64,000 bases of DNA. Source: Scortum barcoo (taxonomy: Eukaryota > Chordata > Actinopteri > Centrarchiformes > Terapontidae). The stretch lies in the NCBI GenBank assembly GCA_023238725.1, contig CM041534.1, positions 1,929,449 through 1,993,448 on the forward strand, read 5' to 3'. Position numbers and translations under genes: made by a program. Under the pieces are notes generated by a model. It saw only the letters and a program-made list of their open reading frames with translations. It was not told the DNA's origin and ran no database searches. Positions 1 through 11,066 of the stretch are shown piece after piece. Each line of letters opens with the position of its first letter. Position 1 is the stretch's first letter.

Positions 1-185
1 ATCATCCACTTTGTTACGAGTGACCACTGTAGAGCAAGTAAAGACAAAGTAAAGCTGGGATGAGATTGTGATTAGTTTCACAGATAATCTGCAAATGACA
101 AACTGACATTTTGATGAGAAGATGGTGCTAAATAGAAAGTTGAGGGATCACCAAAGTGATTACATCACAAAACATGAATGTCTGA

Positions 186-285
186 ATGACATATAATGGC
201 AATCCAGTTGTTGTTGAGATCTTTCAGCCTGGACCAAAGTTGTGAACTGACCGACCAACTGACAGACTGACAGATGAGTATCCCT
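186..285 (+). repeat. short dispersed teleost-type repeat, copy 1
   Basis: The block opens with GGCAATCCA, continues through GTTGAGATCTTTC and CTGGACCAAAG, and ends in a run of ACTGACCGACC-like units. A related but more diverged block lies at 52564-52655 (GGCAATCCATCCAGTAG, then AAGATATTTC). I recognise this pattern as a short repeat scattered through spiny-rayed fish genomes, but cannot name its class. It has no coding potential. Boundaries are approximate. Confidence 0.45.
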
Positions 286-3200
286 GCCCTGTAAAAATTC
301 AAAAGCAAGTCTTTCCTGAAACTACTCCACAGATTTGTCTGAGTTATGTTCATTTCAATTACTTTCCTCCCTAACAAGTATTTCTGGAGCAAACCGTTGA
401 CAGTGGTTTTTCTTCATTATACAAAGTGTTTTAAGAGAGAGATGTCATTGTTGAATTTTTATTCATCCGAGTATCTCAAATAGAATTAAGTTCATCTCAA
501 CTGTACTGGGGTGGAAAAGACAGATTTCTAAGAGACTGGGAAAATGAAACATAAACAACAAAATCTGCAAGTACAAAGCTTCATTACACAATGCAACAGA
601 AACTGCAGTCAAATTCTTTAAAAATAATTATTTCAGTTTGTTTTGGACAACAGATGGCAGCATTGCTCTGCATATGGTAAAGAAAATGTATTGAAAATTA
701 TTATATCGTTCTGTGACCAATTTCCAGTGCACTGAGCCTATATGAATGCTTTTATACAGTAAACCCATGTGGTACTTCAAGATGAATAAAACTAACTGGA
801 TTTAGTATACAGACTTAGATTTTTGCCCCTGGTCAGAAGAAATGCTCTCATTACGTACTTGGTAGTCTGAAAGAAATTCTGTGAACTATTTTCATCAGAG
901 TATTGGAGAAAAAAAGTTTTTGGTAAATAACACAGCTTATTTTTCAGTCGCAGCTATTCTCTGTGATCATGTCATGCTGAGTCCCATAAAATTTTTCGGA
1001 CAATGAAACAGGCCTACATCTATTCACATTTTAAGAAGAAGGTATATTTAAATAGTGATCACTCTGTTTGCCAACAAAAAAAGGGAAAAAAAATGACAAC
1101 ATTCCCCTCCAATCTGAAAACCTTTGTGCAATTTATTTTTTTACATTGTCTGAAGAAGTATCTGGCAGGAGCTCTCCCTTTGCTCCACTGTTCTGCTTTT
1201 GGGAATTTTCTATGGCCTTTCTGCTTTTTATTAGACAGTAATTAACCAGGAGTGAAAACAAAGAAAGCGTGGGAGGAGAAGAAAAGCCAACCACAGAATT
1301 ATTTTCACGGTAGTGAAAGCAAATATAGCGTTCATCGTTTAAGCAGCAGAATATGACAATACTTGTGAGTCTCATTGTTATGGAGGCACCAGTCTTGCCA
1401 TAGTAAGCTCTTTAAACATCAGCCAGGAGCCAGATGAAAAGTCTATATTGTCTTGACTTGCTATATATCCAGCACTGTCTTTGACAATTTCCCTCCCACT
1501 ATTCATCTCTTTCTCTCTATCTATCTCTGCCCATTGCATCTTGAACACAACCCCCCTCCTCCTCCCAATCTCCTGCTCCCCGCCACCCCCTTCTCTTCCT
1601 CCATCCATCTCCATCTCAGTCTCTCGATCCTTCCTCTCTCATCAGATTAGCTTTGGCTGGGTCGTTCTGCCTCCCGTCTAATTGCCCAGTGGTGGCTGAT
1701 TGGCATGTGAATCGCAGCAATGTGAGAGCTGCCTAAATATTAATTGTGTGTAGGTGTGTGTGCGTAGGTGTCTCAGCATTACATGCTCACTTTCATTAGG
1801 CAGAATCATTGCAGGACTTTACTTTTTCTTTCTTTCTTTTTTTTTTTTTATTCCTCCTGCGGAGTACAAACAGTGTGTCTGCCCTATCATATCTAAAACA
1901 CAACAGTCATTTTCATTGCCACTGCCATTTGCATTTATCCAGCACCATAAATGTTGGTTCTAGCAGAGACTGCCTAAGTGGACCGCTACATAAAATGTAT
2001 ATGTTGTTCAAATCTAATAATATTTATTTCCATATCATCTGTCAGCATTTGTTACCTCAACAGAATTCATATAAATGATCTCCTCCTCCCTCTCCTCGTT
2101 AGATAGACGTCTACAGTAGGATGGAGCCTGGCTGCTTGCTTGATGGACTGCCATTGGTGCATGAAGTGAATACTATGAGCAACTACTGGTAGAAGTATAT
2201 TGTGAACAAATAACCAAGATGGAGTCTTGACCTTGCCTCACAGTACATGTCTCAGAGATAGCTCTGGAAACAGAGAGAGCATGGCAGGAAGTCAGCTGCA
2301 GGTCAGCACAGAGTTTGCTTGTGGGAGCAATCTGGCTTCCAGAACAGCTTATTGCCTGTACACACACACACACTTTTACACACATTAGACTTTGACATAA
2401 CAACACTGTAGCTGCTGCCTTGGTACCCAGTGTTGAGAAGGAAGGAAGGAGCTGCTGTTATTGTCTGTGTTTGTACAAATATACTCAGAGGGATCTTGCT
2501 TTTGTCCTGCGTGTGGGGTCTGTTTTCTCCTGCTGCAGTGAGTAAACTTTGTTTACTGCTCCGTCCTATCTCAGCAGCTCTTAACAATGGCAGTTTTAAT
2601 TGTAGTCACTGTGCAAATGAAAAGACCACTCTTTCCATCAGCAGTCAGCAGATGTATACTTTTTTTCCATGCAGTGAGAAAATGAACTGTTTTAAAAGGG
2701 AAAAAATTTTTTCAAAGTCAGAGGTTGCTGTTTGTCCGGGAAGTCAGCAAGCCTCTGAATGCCAGGCTGAGCCAGGCAAAGATGACAGTCAGGAAGCTAA
2801 TCCTCTGAAATAATTTGGTCGGCAGTGTCTGAACTCTCACATTATCTTCCTCTGCATACGGCTGATGATTTAAACGCCTCAGCCCACTTTTGACAGGTGA
2901 ATACAAGCCTGAATCAGCTTTTCTAATAGGCAAACATTATGGACTGGCAACGTGTTTTGGCCTCTAGTTTGAATTTCTCGTGTACAGAGGGTGTGAGGGA
3001 CCTTTATTTCGAGATAAGGGGGCTGACAGACTCAGCAGCAAAAGCCACAGAGCTGAAATATGCTTGCACACTGGTTTCAAGGCAGTGAGTGATGGTGGAT
3101 GGCATTATTTGTTGGTTCCTCATCGGTTCACAGACCACAGCAGATACCTTCATTTAGTATGTTCCCTCAAGTGTGCTGGTTCCACAAAACACCTGCTTCG

Positions 3201-3419
3201 CACCACAAAGGAATTGTTTATCTAGTCAAACAAATAAATAAACATGTCACAAAAGCAAACAAGGAAGACTTAATTCCCAGAAGTAAAAGCACTGCACGCT
3301 AAATATGAGATATTTCTGGGGCACTGATAAAGCGAGTTGGTGAGATTAGGAGGAAGAGGTCTTATTTTGAAAATTAGAGCGAGTATATGTTCCAGTTCCC
3401 TTGGCCTCTCTCTACGGAG
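286..3419. other. intergenic, no gene seen
   Basis: Reading frames here are short and carry no recognisable domain. The stretch holds a pyrimidine-rich tract (about 1480-1660), a T tract (1837-1851), a short CA run (2359-2373) and a repeat-free block at about 1380-1745 with TAATT-type motifs that could be conserved non-coding DNA. The open frame at 2430-2813 (127 codons) has no features I recognise and is probably chance. Confidence 0.5.
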
Positions 3420-3793
3420 CCCATCAGTTCGCCTTCAGAGCTCCTCCCCTCAGCGTCACTCGGTCTATGTTTTTGTTTTTAACTCGCTTTTCTTCATTGC
3501 TTTTCCTCTGTTTACTTATCTTTTCATTTAAATTGCTGTTTTCTCGTTGCTTGGTCGTCAGTCATTGTTGTTTGTCCTCCATGATGTCCTCTCTCTGTTC
3601 ACACTCTGCTCTGCTCTGATTGGTTGTTTTGATTCAGGTGTGGTGGATTCTTGTCCAATGACCTTAGAGACAGCAGGTGGAGCCAGAGGAGTCTGATTTT
3701 ATCACAGATTATCTGTCTCATGTTCTACTGTCAGGACACAGTGACAGTGATATGGATACTAACTAAAGTCTTTTTAAATAAGTTACCTACTTC
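3420..3793 (+). repeat. dispersed repeat, copy A (partner at 60690-61074)
   Basis: This block matches 60690-61074 in the same orientation, 57 kb away. The right-hand core (3611-3748) is nearly identical to 60916-61054, with about five mismatches by eye. The left half is only loosely similar and pyrimidine-rich. The core carries an inverted CCAAT box (GATTGG) and a CCAAT. Copy A keeps about 20 bases near its right end (ATATGGATACTAACTAAAG) that copy B lacks. Both end in AAATAAGTTACCT. No terminal inverted repeats, tRNA-like boxes or coding frame are evident, so the class is unknown; a MITE or SINE is possible. Confidence 0.6.
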
Positions 3794-6111
3794 AGTTTTA
3801 AAGGTTATTGAATTTGATAATGGTAGAAACTCTTTGGTTAAAAGACCCTATAGCAAGGTTAAATTAAAGGTTAATTGTGAAATTGTGTAAAAAAAAAAAA
3901 CAATTAAGGCTGTCTGAATATGAGATACTGTTTTTGCTGCTAATATAATACAAATGCAAAAAGAGGTATTTACAAGCAAATTTTAAAGGAAAGTTTCTGC
4001 ATGCTGTATAAATAGGGTATTCAAGCTAATAACAAGGCATCCATCGTGACCAAGCTGTGGTGTTAGGTTTTCAACATCAAAGAACAATAACAAGGAACTG
4101 AAAGTCAGTTGCACTACCCTGAAAACACAATATTTTTGAAAGACTGGAAAGTGTGATGCGCTATGACTAGAGAAAAGCAGCTCTCAGATAGTTATTATAT
4201 GTTGGAACATGAAATTGACTCATTCACGAGAACTATAGAACATTAAAATCACATTGGACTATATCCATGAGATGTATTACTACTTTTCAATTAGGAAAGA
4301 TCATACTAAATTTCTCCATCTGAATGTACCTTTGTGTAATCAACTAAACTATTAACTCTAAGCAGGCTTGTTTCAGGGTTCCTGCTCAATGCAACGATCA
4401 TAAAATGTAATATAATGTTTTCAGTGTTTGGATTCAGCTCAAGCTTCAAACTAAATTTAAGGTCCTTTACTCACTTCATACTGTACATCTGCCACACTCT
4501 AGATAGTCAGGCCTCTGACTGTGATGGCAGCCAGATAACATCATCTTTGGTACATTCAGTATTTCCAAAGCCAGTGGGGATGCAAACATCAAATGGCACA
4601 CATTCCATCTTATTATCACTGTTGTAGAAGTGGCAGGATGAACAATTCAAACCGAGAAACCTGCACTTCAGAGGCTCTTTTTTCCTAGCCAGGCTGTCTG
4701 TACAAATAAGCCAGCTATGCCTGAGAAAACACCTCTTTTGGTGTCTATAAGATTTGAATAATAATAAGAGCGAGGATTTCTGACAAATTGTCTAAAAACA
4801 ACCCCTTTTGATGCCTGGATATGTCGGTACAGTGCAATATGTCATTACAGCAGACACGAGCTCAAAAAACAAGGCCAAAAGATCGCAGACCTGTAAAAGA
4901 CCCAGACATCATGGGCTTTGTGTGTCAAGCAACGGTTTGTTGCCTGAATCAGACAACACCTCACGCTGACTGGTTGGCAGCTGCTGTGCTTTTCTTCTTC
5001 TCCTCCTCCTCCCTTCAACCAGACATGAAGCAAAGTAGGCCGAGGCCTTGGGAAGTCCCTCAAGTTACTTATCTCAGCAGTATAGATAGACACAAGCTTC
5101 CCACTTTCCCAAATGACTCAAGTTTTAATAGCGTTTTAATACTTTTAATAGGTTTTGTTTTTTGGCAGAGGCTCTGCCTACCACTGAGCTAAATTATGAA
5201 TCACTTGCTGATGTTTGGAAATATATTATTAAAAGGCTGAACACCTCCACAATACTTTTTGGGACTGTGCGTGTGTAATCTTCAACTGCTGGTAAACTCA
5301 ATTTGTAAATGATCTTTGTTTACACTTCCAGTGTTTGTATTAACATTCAATTTTGCATTAATGAATATGAATGCGGTCGTCCAAGTGTTGCTTAACTCAC
5401 ACAGTCTTTTCATTAGCCGTTGTGCTGTCACAGAGCGATGAGAAGGGCATGTTGTCGGCTCTTATCTCCACTGTGGAAATGGAGCTTTAATACAGATTGT
5501 ACACTTAGTCAATTAATTTAGTTTACTTTCTGTTTTAAATGTGGAAGATTAAACTAATCAAAAACAGAACATGTATGAAGAGTCTACAACAAAATTGAAT
5601 ATGGAAATCCATATACCTATACCTATCCCCTAAATAATGAGAAAAATTACCATATTTTTAAGTGTTGAATTGTTTCAGATATGGGCTAATATGAACAAGG
5701 TTATAACTTTTAAGGCTTTATTATCAATGCTCATATATTCATATGTTTCTAACATTCAAATGCAGATATCACATTTTCCTTAAGGGCAAAGAAGTTCAAA
5801 TTTCATTCAAATCTAATACTAGAAGGTATTTACTAGATACTAGGTATTTACTAGAAGTATTTGTACAATAAATTTTTCACCACCACCTTTTTTTTCTAAT
5901 CTTAACCAGAAGTTGAACTAAACCTTGACCATGCTGTAGCACAAAGGTTGCCTTAAGGACAGGCCAGTGGTAATGCAAGGTTTATATCAATTTTCATTTA
6001 TTTCCAACATTTCAACATATAAAAAGAAACACCATTCACATTAATTACATTTTTATGTTGCCTTTTCAAACATATGCAAAATCTAAATCAGCATATCAAA
6101 AGGCTATTAAA
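3794..6111. other. intergenic, no gene seen
   Basis: AT-rich sequence with an A-tract (3888-3901) and no recognisable coding, RNA or mobile feature. A tRNA A-box-like string at 5166-5192 (minus strand) has no matching B box. The open frame at 4821-5192 (123 codons) shows no recognisable domain. Confidence 0.5.
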
Positions 6112-6113
6112 TA

Positions 6114-6325
6114 CAGTGACTTACAAAAGTATTCATACCCCTTGAACCTTTCCACATTTTGTCACATTACAACCACAAACATAAATATATTTTATTGGAA
6201 TTTTATGTGAAAGACCAACACAAAGTGGCATACAATTGTGAAGTAGAAAGAAAATTATACATGATTTAAATTTTTTTTACAGATAAAAAACTGAAAAGTG
6301 TGGTGTGCAAAAGTATTCAGTCCCC
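6114..6325 (+). repeat. 5' terminal inverted repeat of the Tc1-like element
   Basis: This 212-base repeat pairs with 7465-7687. The outer direct repeat is at 6123-6141 (ACAAAAGTATTCATACCCC). The inner one is at 6302-6325 and its 24 bases match the reverse complement of the inner repeat in the other end exactly. In related elements, transposase binds these paired direct repeats. Confidence 0.9.
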
Positions 6326-6503
6326 TTTTCTCTGAGTGCAACCAATTGCCTTCAGAAGTTGCCTGATGATTGCTGAATGATTGAATGTTGACCTAATGAC
6401 TAAACAGAGTCCACCTGTATGTTATCTAATCTCAGTACAAATACAGCTGTTCTGTGATGGCCTCAGAGGTTTGTTAAGAGAATATTGGGGAGCAAACAGC
6501 ATC

Positions 6504-7459
6504 ATGAAGTCCAAGAAACACACAGTCAGGAATAAATTGTGGAGAAGTTTAAGGCAGGGTCAGGCTATAAAAAGATTTCTCAAGCTTTGAACATCTCATG
6601 GAGCATCCAGAAATGGAAAGAGTATGGCACAACTGCAAACCTACCAAGACACGGCCGTCCATCTAAACTTACAGCACTTAGAGCACTGATCAGAGATGCA
6701 ATCAAGAGGCCCATGGTGACTCTGGACGAACTGCAGAGATCCACAGCTCAGGTGGGGGAATCTGTCCACAGGACAACTATTAGTCGTGCACTGCACAAAT
6801 CTGGCCTTTATGGAAGAGTGGCAAGAAGAAAGCCATTGTTAAAAGAAAACCATAAGAAGTCCCGTTTGCAGTTTGCCAGAAGCCATGTGGGGGACACAGC
6901 AAACATGTGGATGAAGGTGCTCTGGTAAGATGAGACCAAAATTGAACTTTTTGGCCTAAATGCAAAATGCTATGTGTGGCGGAAAACTAACACTGCACAT
7001 CACTCTGAATACACCATCCCCACTGTCAAACATGGTGGTGGCAGCCTCATGCTATGGGGGTGCTTCTTTTCAGCAGGGACAGGGAAGATGGTCATAGTTC
7101 ATGGGAAGATGGATGGAGCCAAATACAGGGTGATCTTGGAAGAAAACCTGTTGGAGTCTGCAAAAGACTTGAGACTGGGGTGGAGGTTGCACCTTCCAGC
7201 AGGACAATGACCCTAAACATAAAGCCATGGCTACAGTGGACTGGTTTAAAACAAAACATATTCATGTGTTAGAATGGCCCAGTCAAAGTCCAGACCTAAA
7301 TCCAATCGAGAATCTGTGGCAAATGCTCTCCATCTAATCTGACTGAGCTTGAGCCCAGAAGACTGGGCAAAAATTTCAGTATCTAGAAAGCTGGTAGAGA
7401 CATACCCCAAAAGACTTGCAGCTGTAATTGCAGCAAAAGGCGATTCCACAAAGTATTGA
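6504..7459 (+). pseudogene. Tc1-like transposase, broken by frameshifts, a nonsense codon and a deletion
   Basis: This was a DDE transposase of the Tc1/mariner family, which cuts and pastes DNA at TA sites. The start is ATG 6504 (MKSKKHT). A frameshift near 6535 moves reading to the 6539 frame, where an N-terminal paired-like DNA-binding domain and PRHGRPSKLT are readable. At 6926-6928 a TAA interrupts the first catalytic motif: W-stop-DE, where the family has WSDE. Reading resumes in frame through VKHGGG and LMLWGCF. An extra base near 7190 shifts the frame before QDNDPKH, and NPIEN (third catalytic residue) follows. A short deletion after ENLWQ removes part of the C-terminus. It ends STKY-stop at 7457-7459. 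About 318 codons remain against about 340 in intact relatives. Confidence 0.92.
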
Positions 7460-7464
7460 CTCAA

Positions 7465-7687
7465 GGGGACTGAATACTTTTGCACACCGCACTTTTCAGT
7501 TTTTTATCTGTAAAAAAAAAAATTTAAATCATGTATAATTTTTCTTCTGCTTCACAATTGTATGCCACTTTGTGTTGGTCTTTCACATAAAATTCCAATA
7601 AAATATATTTATGTTTGTGGTGTGGTCGTAACAATGTGACAAAATGTGGAAAAGTTCAAGGGGTATGAATATTTTTGCAAGCCACTG
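7465..7687 (-). repeat. 3' terminal inverted repeat of the Tc1-like element
   Basis: This is the reverse-complement partner of 6114-6325, with inner and outer direct repeats retained. A few substitutions and small length differences separate the two arms, including an A/T tract of variable length, so the insertion is not very recent. Confidence 0.9.
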
Positions 7688-7689
7688 TA

Positions 7690-10600
7690 GGTTATTATAC
7701 CACTAACACAACAGCTTACCGTTACCAGTTGTCATAGTAACACAGCAAAAACTGACTGTGATGGAAAGATTTCTGACTGAAAATAGAGCTTCAAGAAATG
7801 CTGATACATCTCAGTGCAGTCTAAAACATCTGAACCTGAGCCAGCCAGAAGAACTGAAACCAAACCGAACAGTGAACGCTATTTGTCTCCCAGCTCATCA
7901 TGGAGAAGGAAGTTGGCTGCCCCATAGCTGCAGACAAAAAGTGTCAAATGCAACAATGAGTCGAGGTAAATTCATCTCTTGACAAAACACACTCTTTAGC
8001 CAGCATTGAATACTTCAAGCGACTCAGAGACTGTAAATAAAAAATAGTATAAATGTGTGCATGGTTTTTGTTTTTCTGTCACTGAAAACCTAAAATATGA
8101 GATATATGTAACCAATTAGCATTTCTTACTACTTTTTCAATATTTAGTAAAAGTTCAATATTTATAGTCAAATCTTTTTTCTTTGACTGAATGTAGACCT
8201 ATAATATTTGACTTTTGTTTCATAAAAATGTGTGACATGTTTTGAATTTGATTGGGAGCTGCTGTTGGAAGCAATTTTCAGATAGAGCAGCAATCCTGAA
8301 AAACCTTTCAGATACACTGAACTAATATTCTGACAGATATCTAAGTGACAGCAATCTATACAGTGCAAAATAATGGCAATAGGAGTCATTCTTTTCTTCA
8401 AATATGAGTAAAATCCAGTCCCGGAATTTTTCAGTCTCTTCAGTCTACAATATTTTCTGTCCGATCCTGACAAGAGATCTTAACTTCATCAGATCATATG
8501 AGTCATCAAAGTCTTGTCACAAGTCTTGACTGGCCTGTCTGAGGGTGGATGTTACAGGGCTACAAAGACAGTGTCATCTTGTGTGTTTTTTAGTGTTTTG
8601 ATTTTTATATTATAATATATTATTATATTGATTTATGATTTATTCTTGTGTTGTTTTATTTTCTGTCTGTCTGGTTTAGTGCTTTTTGGTTCAGAAAACA
8701 CACTCATATTTTCAGTCCGATTTGTATCTTTTTCCAATGCTGCCTCTCAATACAAAGAAAAGATTTTAAAGCCTTTGAGGTGATAAGCAGAACAATCTTT
8801 TCCTGAAACAGGATGGGCTGGGTACACTAACACTGTGTACACTGTGACAACTTGCAGCTATTGTACTGTAGGTAATAGAAAAAGGATTCAAGAAATTATG
8901 AATGGTTTGCGTGGGTTCAATTTGAGGAGAAATGTTTGTGTGTGTGACAATGCAAAAGAAGAAAAAAGTTCCTTTCTGTCTTCTGTCACTTGAACAAACT
9001 GTTTGTCTTTTTTTTTTCATTTGGGCTCGCTTCTACTTTGCCATTGCGGCACAGGAAACCATTTCAATTAACCTCCCGGGGACGCTAGAGGTTCATCAGT
9101 ACTTCAACATGCCACCAGCAGTTATAGGGCGTACAATAAATCGACAGCAGACTGGGAGGAGAGGCTCAGCCATCCCTGATGCGCTTGCTAACACTCAGAG
9201 AGGAGCATCCCCCCCGTCCCCCAGACCAAAGAATGCTTTTCCCCCAGAACACAACTATTTTTAGCGCTTTACCCTCGCAGTGGGAGCAAAATGCTAATCT
9301 TCAGCCAGCATCTCTTTGAAGTATAAGGGGATACTTGAGGTGGATTATTTATGGCTGCATAGCTGTTGTCTTAAATCCTGTTAAGTCTGCCGAGAAGCCC
9401 TCACTGCAGTGTTGAAATCTAAATATAAGTGTGTAGCAGTTGCATGTCACCCCAGTCAGCATAAGACAGTTTACTGAGGATAATAATCAGACATGAGCAC
9501 TTTCAAAAGCTTCGATCTTATTGTCTCCCTCCTCCCCCCCTCGCTCTGTCTGCCACTCTGTCTCTGCTAATTACAAGAGAGGAAAAATGAGGAGTCGTCA
9601 TCTGATGTCCACGACTTGTTAATGATATGCTTGGCCTTTGCTGCAATGACTCGGCATTCAGGTCTGCCAATTCATATGGTAATGCATTATATGTTTATGC
9701 TCACATACATATTTTCATTTCAAAGGGGCAACAACAAATGCATGAGACGAGCAAAACATTTGGAAAATAGGTCACTGCTGCTAAATGTTGATAGTGCTAC
9801 TTTGCCCCCCAGTGGCACAGAGACTCAGTGCAGACAAGGAGCATTTCATTATCATAACCTTCAGGCTGTTGACTTTCTTCCAGAGTGTAGCAGGGATATA
9901 GATAGGCTGCATATATGCTCTTTTGAAATAGATGGGTTTAGTTTTCTACATGCATTTATGTGACATGTTAAAATATTCATGGATCTGTGTTAGACTACAG
10001 TTATGTAGTTGTGATTGAAGGCTGAAGCAGCATTTCATTTTTTTCTTTTTTTTTTTAACTCACATCTTGGATGTTTTTGCTCTAGTGAGTCATTTCCAAA
10101 CTGCTGTGATGGATGACTCATGTACAATTCAACTTGGCATCACTTCTTAGAAGCTGCAGGTAAACCTACTCTATTTGTGTATCTAAATAAAAATGACATT
10201 TCATATCACATCCTCACAGGTTACCAGACATAACTGCACATGTTTTGGTCTCATGTGATGATACAATTGATTAGTTACCTCCCAGACTTGAAATCAGGCA
10301 GGGATTTTTAAATATCAGTTATATCCTGCAGTACAGATTGTGGCAAATTATCCACACACTCTCCTGCAATTCAGCAATCTTTTTTTTTAGCTACAATGGG
10401 AATGGATTAGTTATTTCTGTGTGCAAATGAAATGGTTTGATATTTGTCTTGTCGTTATGAAATATGCCAGAAACACAACTTCCCTATCTGTCTGAAGCCT
10501 GCAGAAGCAGCACATACCGAAGGATTTGGATGTTTAACCAAAAGCTGGAGCCTGGCAGACAGGAACACACACACACGCTTTTTACACACGCGCTTTATAA

Positions 10601-11028
10601 TTCATAGTCCGTATTTGGTGCTATAATTCCCATGGACTATGCTTAGCATTGTTTATAATGTCACCCTGTACTCATTATTATCTATATTCCTGCCTCACTC
10701 TCCAAATAATATCTTAATTATGAGGTGTGTGAAAAGAACTGACCTTAGATCTACAGAGCCCTCTTTTCATTTGATGCATATGTGAAGGCAGAATCGTTGG
10801 AAGGATCATGCTGTGTTCAAACATACAATAATGTTTTATGGAAATTAGCACCAGTGCTCGTTCATATATTGAGACAAGCAACTTTGCCTCTGTGCTGGTG
10901 TAAAAGCTCAGCTGATTTGGCTGTATCTGGTCCCCTATTGTACTGACTCAGTCACACTGATCCTCTTTGTGATCTACACAGGGGATGAAGCAGAGGAAGA
11001 AGACAAGTCTTGCATGAGCCAACACATG

Positions 11029-11030
<2 letters not shown>
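7690..11030. other. intergenic, no gene seen
   Basis: No recognisable coding exon or RNA gene. The section 9030-9980 is less simple than its surroundings and locally richer in CpG (around 9075-9190). Together with 9600-9780 it is a candidate conserved non-coding block. T tracts occur at 9010-9018, 10039-10056 and 10381-10388. Open frames at 8932-9264 and 9616-9963 show no domain I recognise. Confidence 0.5.

Positions 11031-11064
<34 letters not shown>
11031..11064 (+). repeat. (CA)n microsatellite
   Basis: About 17 uninterrupted CA units. They generate poly-His-Thr reading frames around them that should not be read as proteins. Confidence 0.97.

Positions 11065-11065
<1 letters not shown>

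Positions 11066-11066
<1 letters not shown>

Larger units (their letters stand above)
6114..7687 (+). mobile_element. Tc1-like DNA transposon, full length, inactivated
   Basis: The 1574-bp element is bounded by TA on both sides (6112-6113 and 7688-7689), the target-site duplication expected for Tc1/mariner. It begins CAGTGACTTAC and ends GCCACTG. Its terminal inverted repeats are long (6114-6325 and 7465-7687) and each contains two copies of a direct repeat with core CAAAAGTATTCA. This is the IR/DR arrangement known from Sleeping Beauty-type fish elements. A broken transposase gene lies between. Size and ends look complete; the coding lesions make it non-autonomous. Confidence 0.93.

Noticed and set aside
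2430..2813. 127-codon plus-strand frame with several cysteines
   Set aside because: No domain spacing, no splice context, and minus-strand frames overlap it; treated as chance.
5166..5192. tRNA A-box-like sequence on the minus strand (TTAGCTCAGTGGTAGGCAGA)
   Set aside because: No B box (GGTTCGAATCC-like), cloverleaf or SINE body follows, so neither a tRNA nor a tRNA-derived SINE can be supported.
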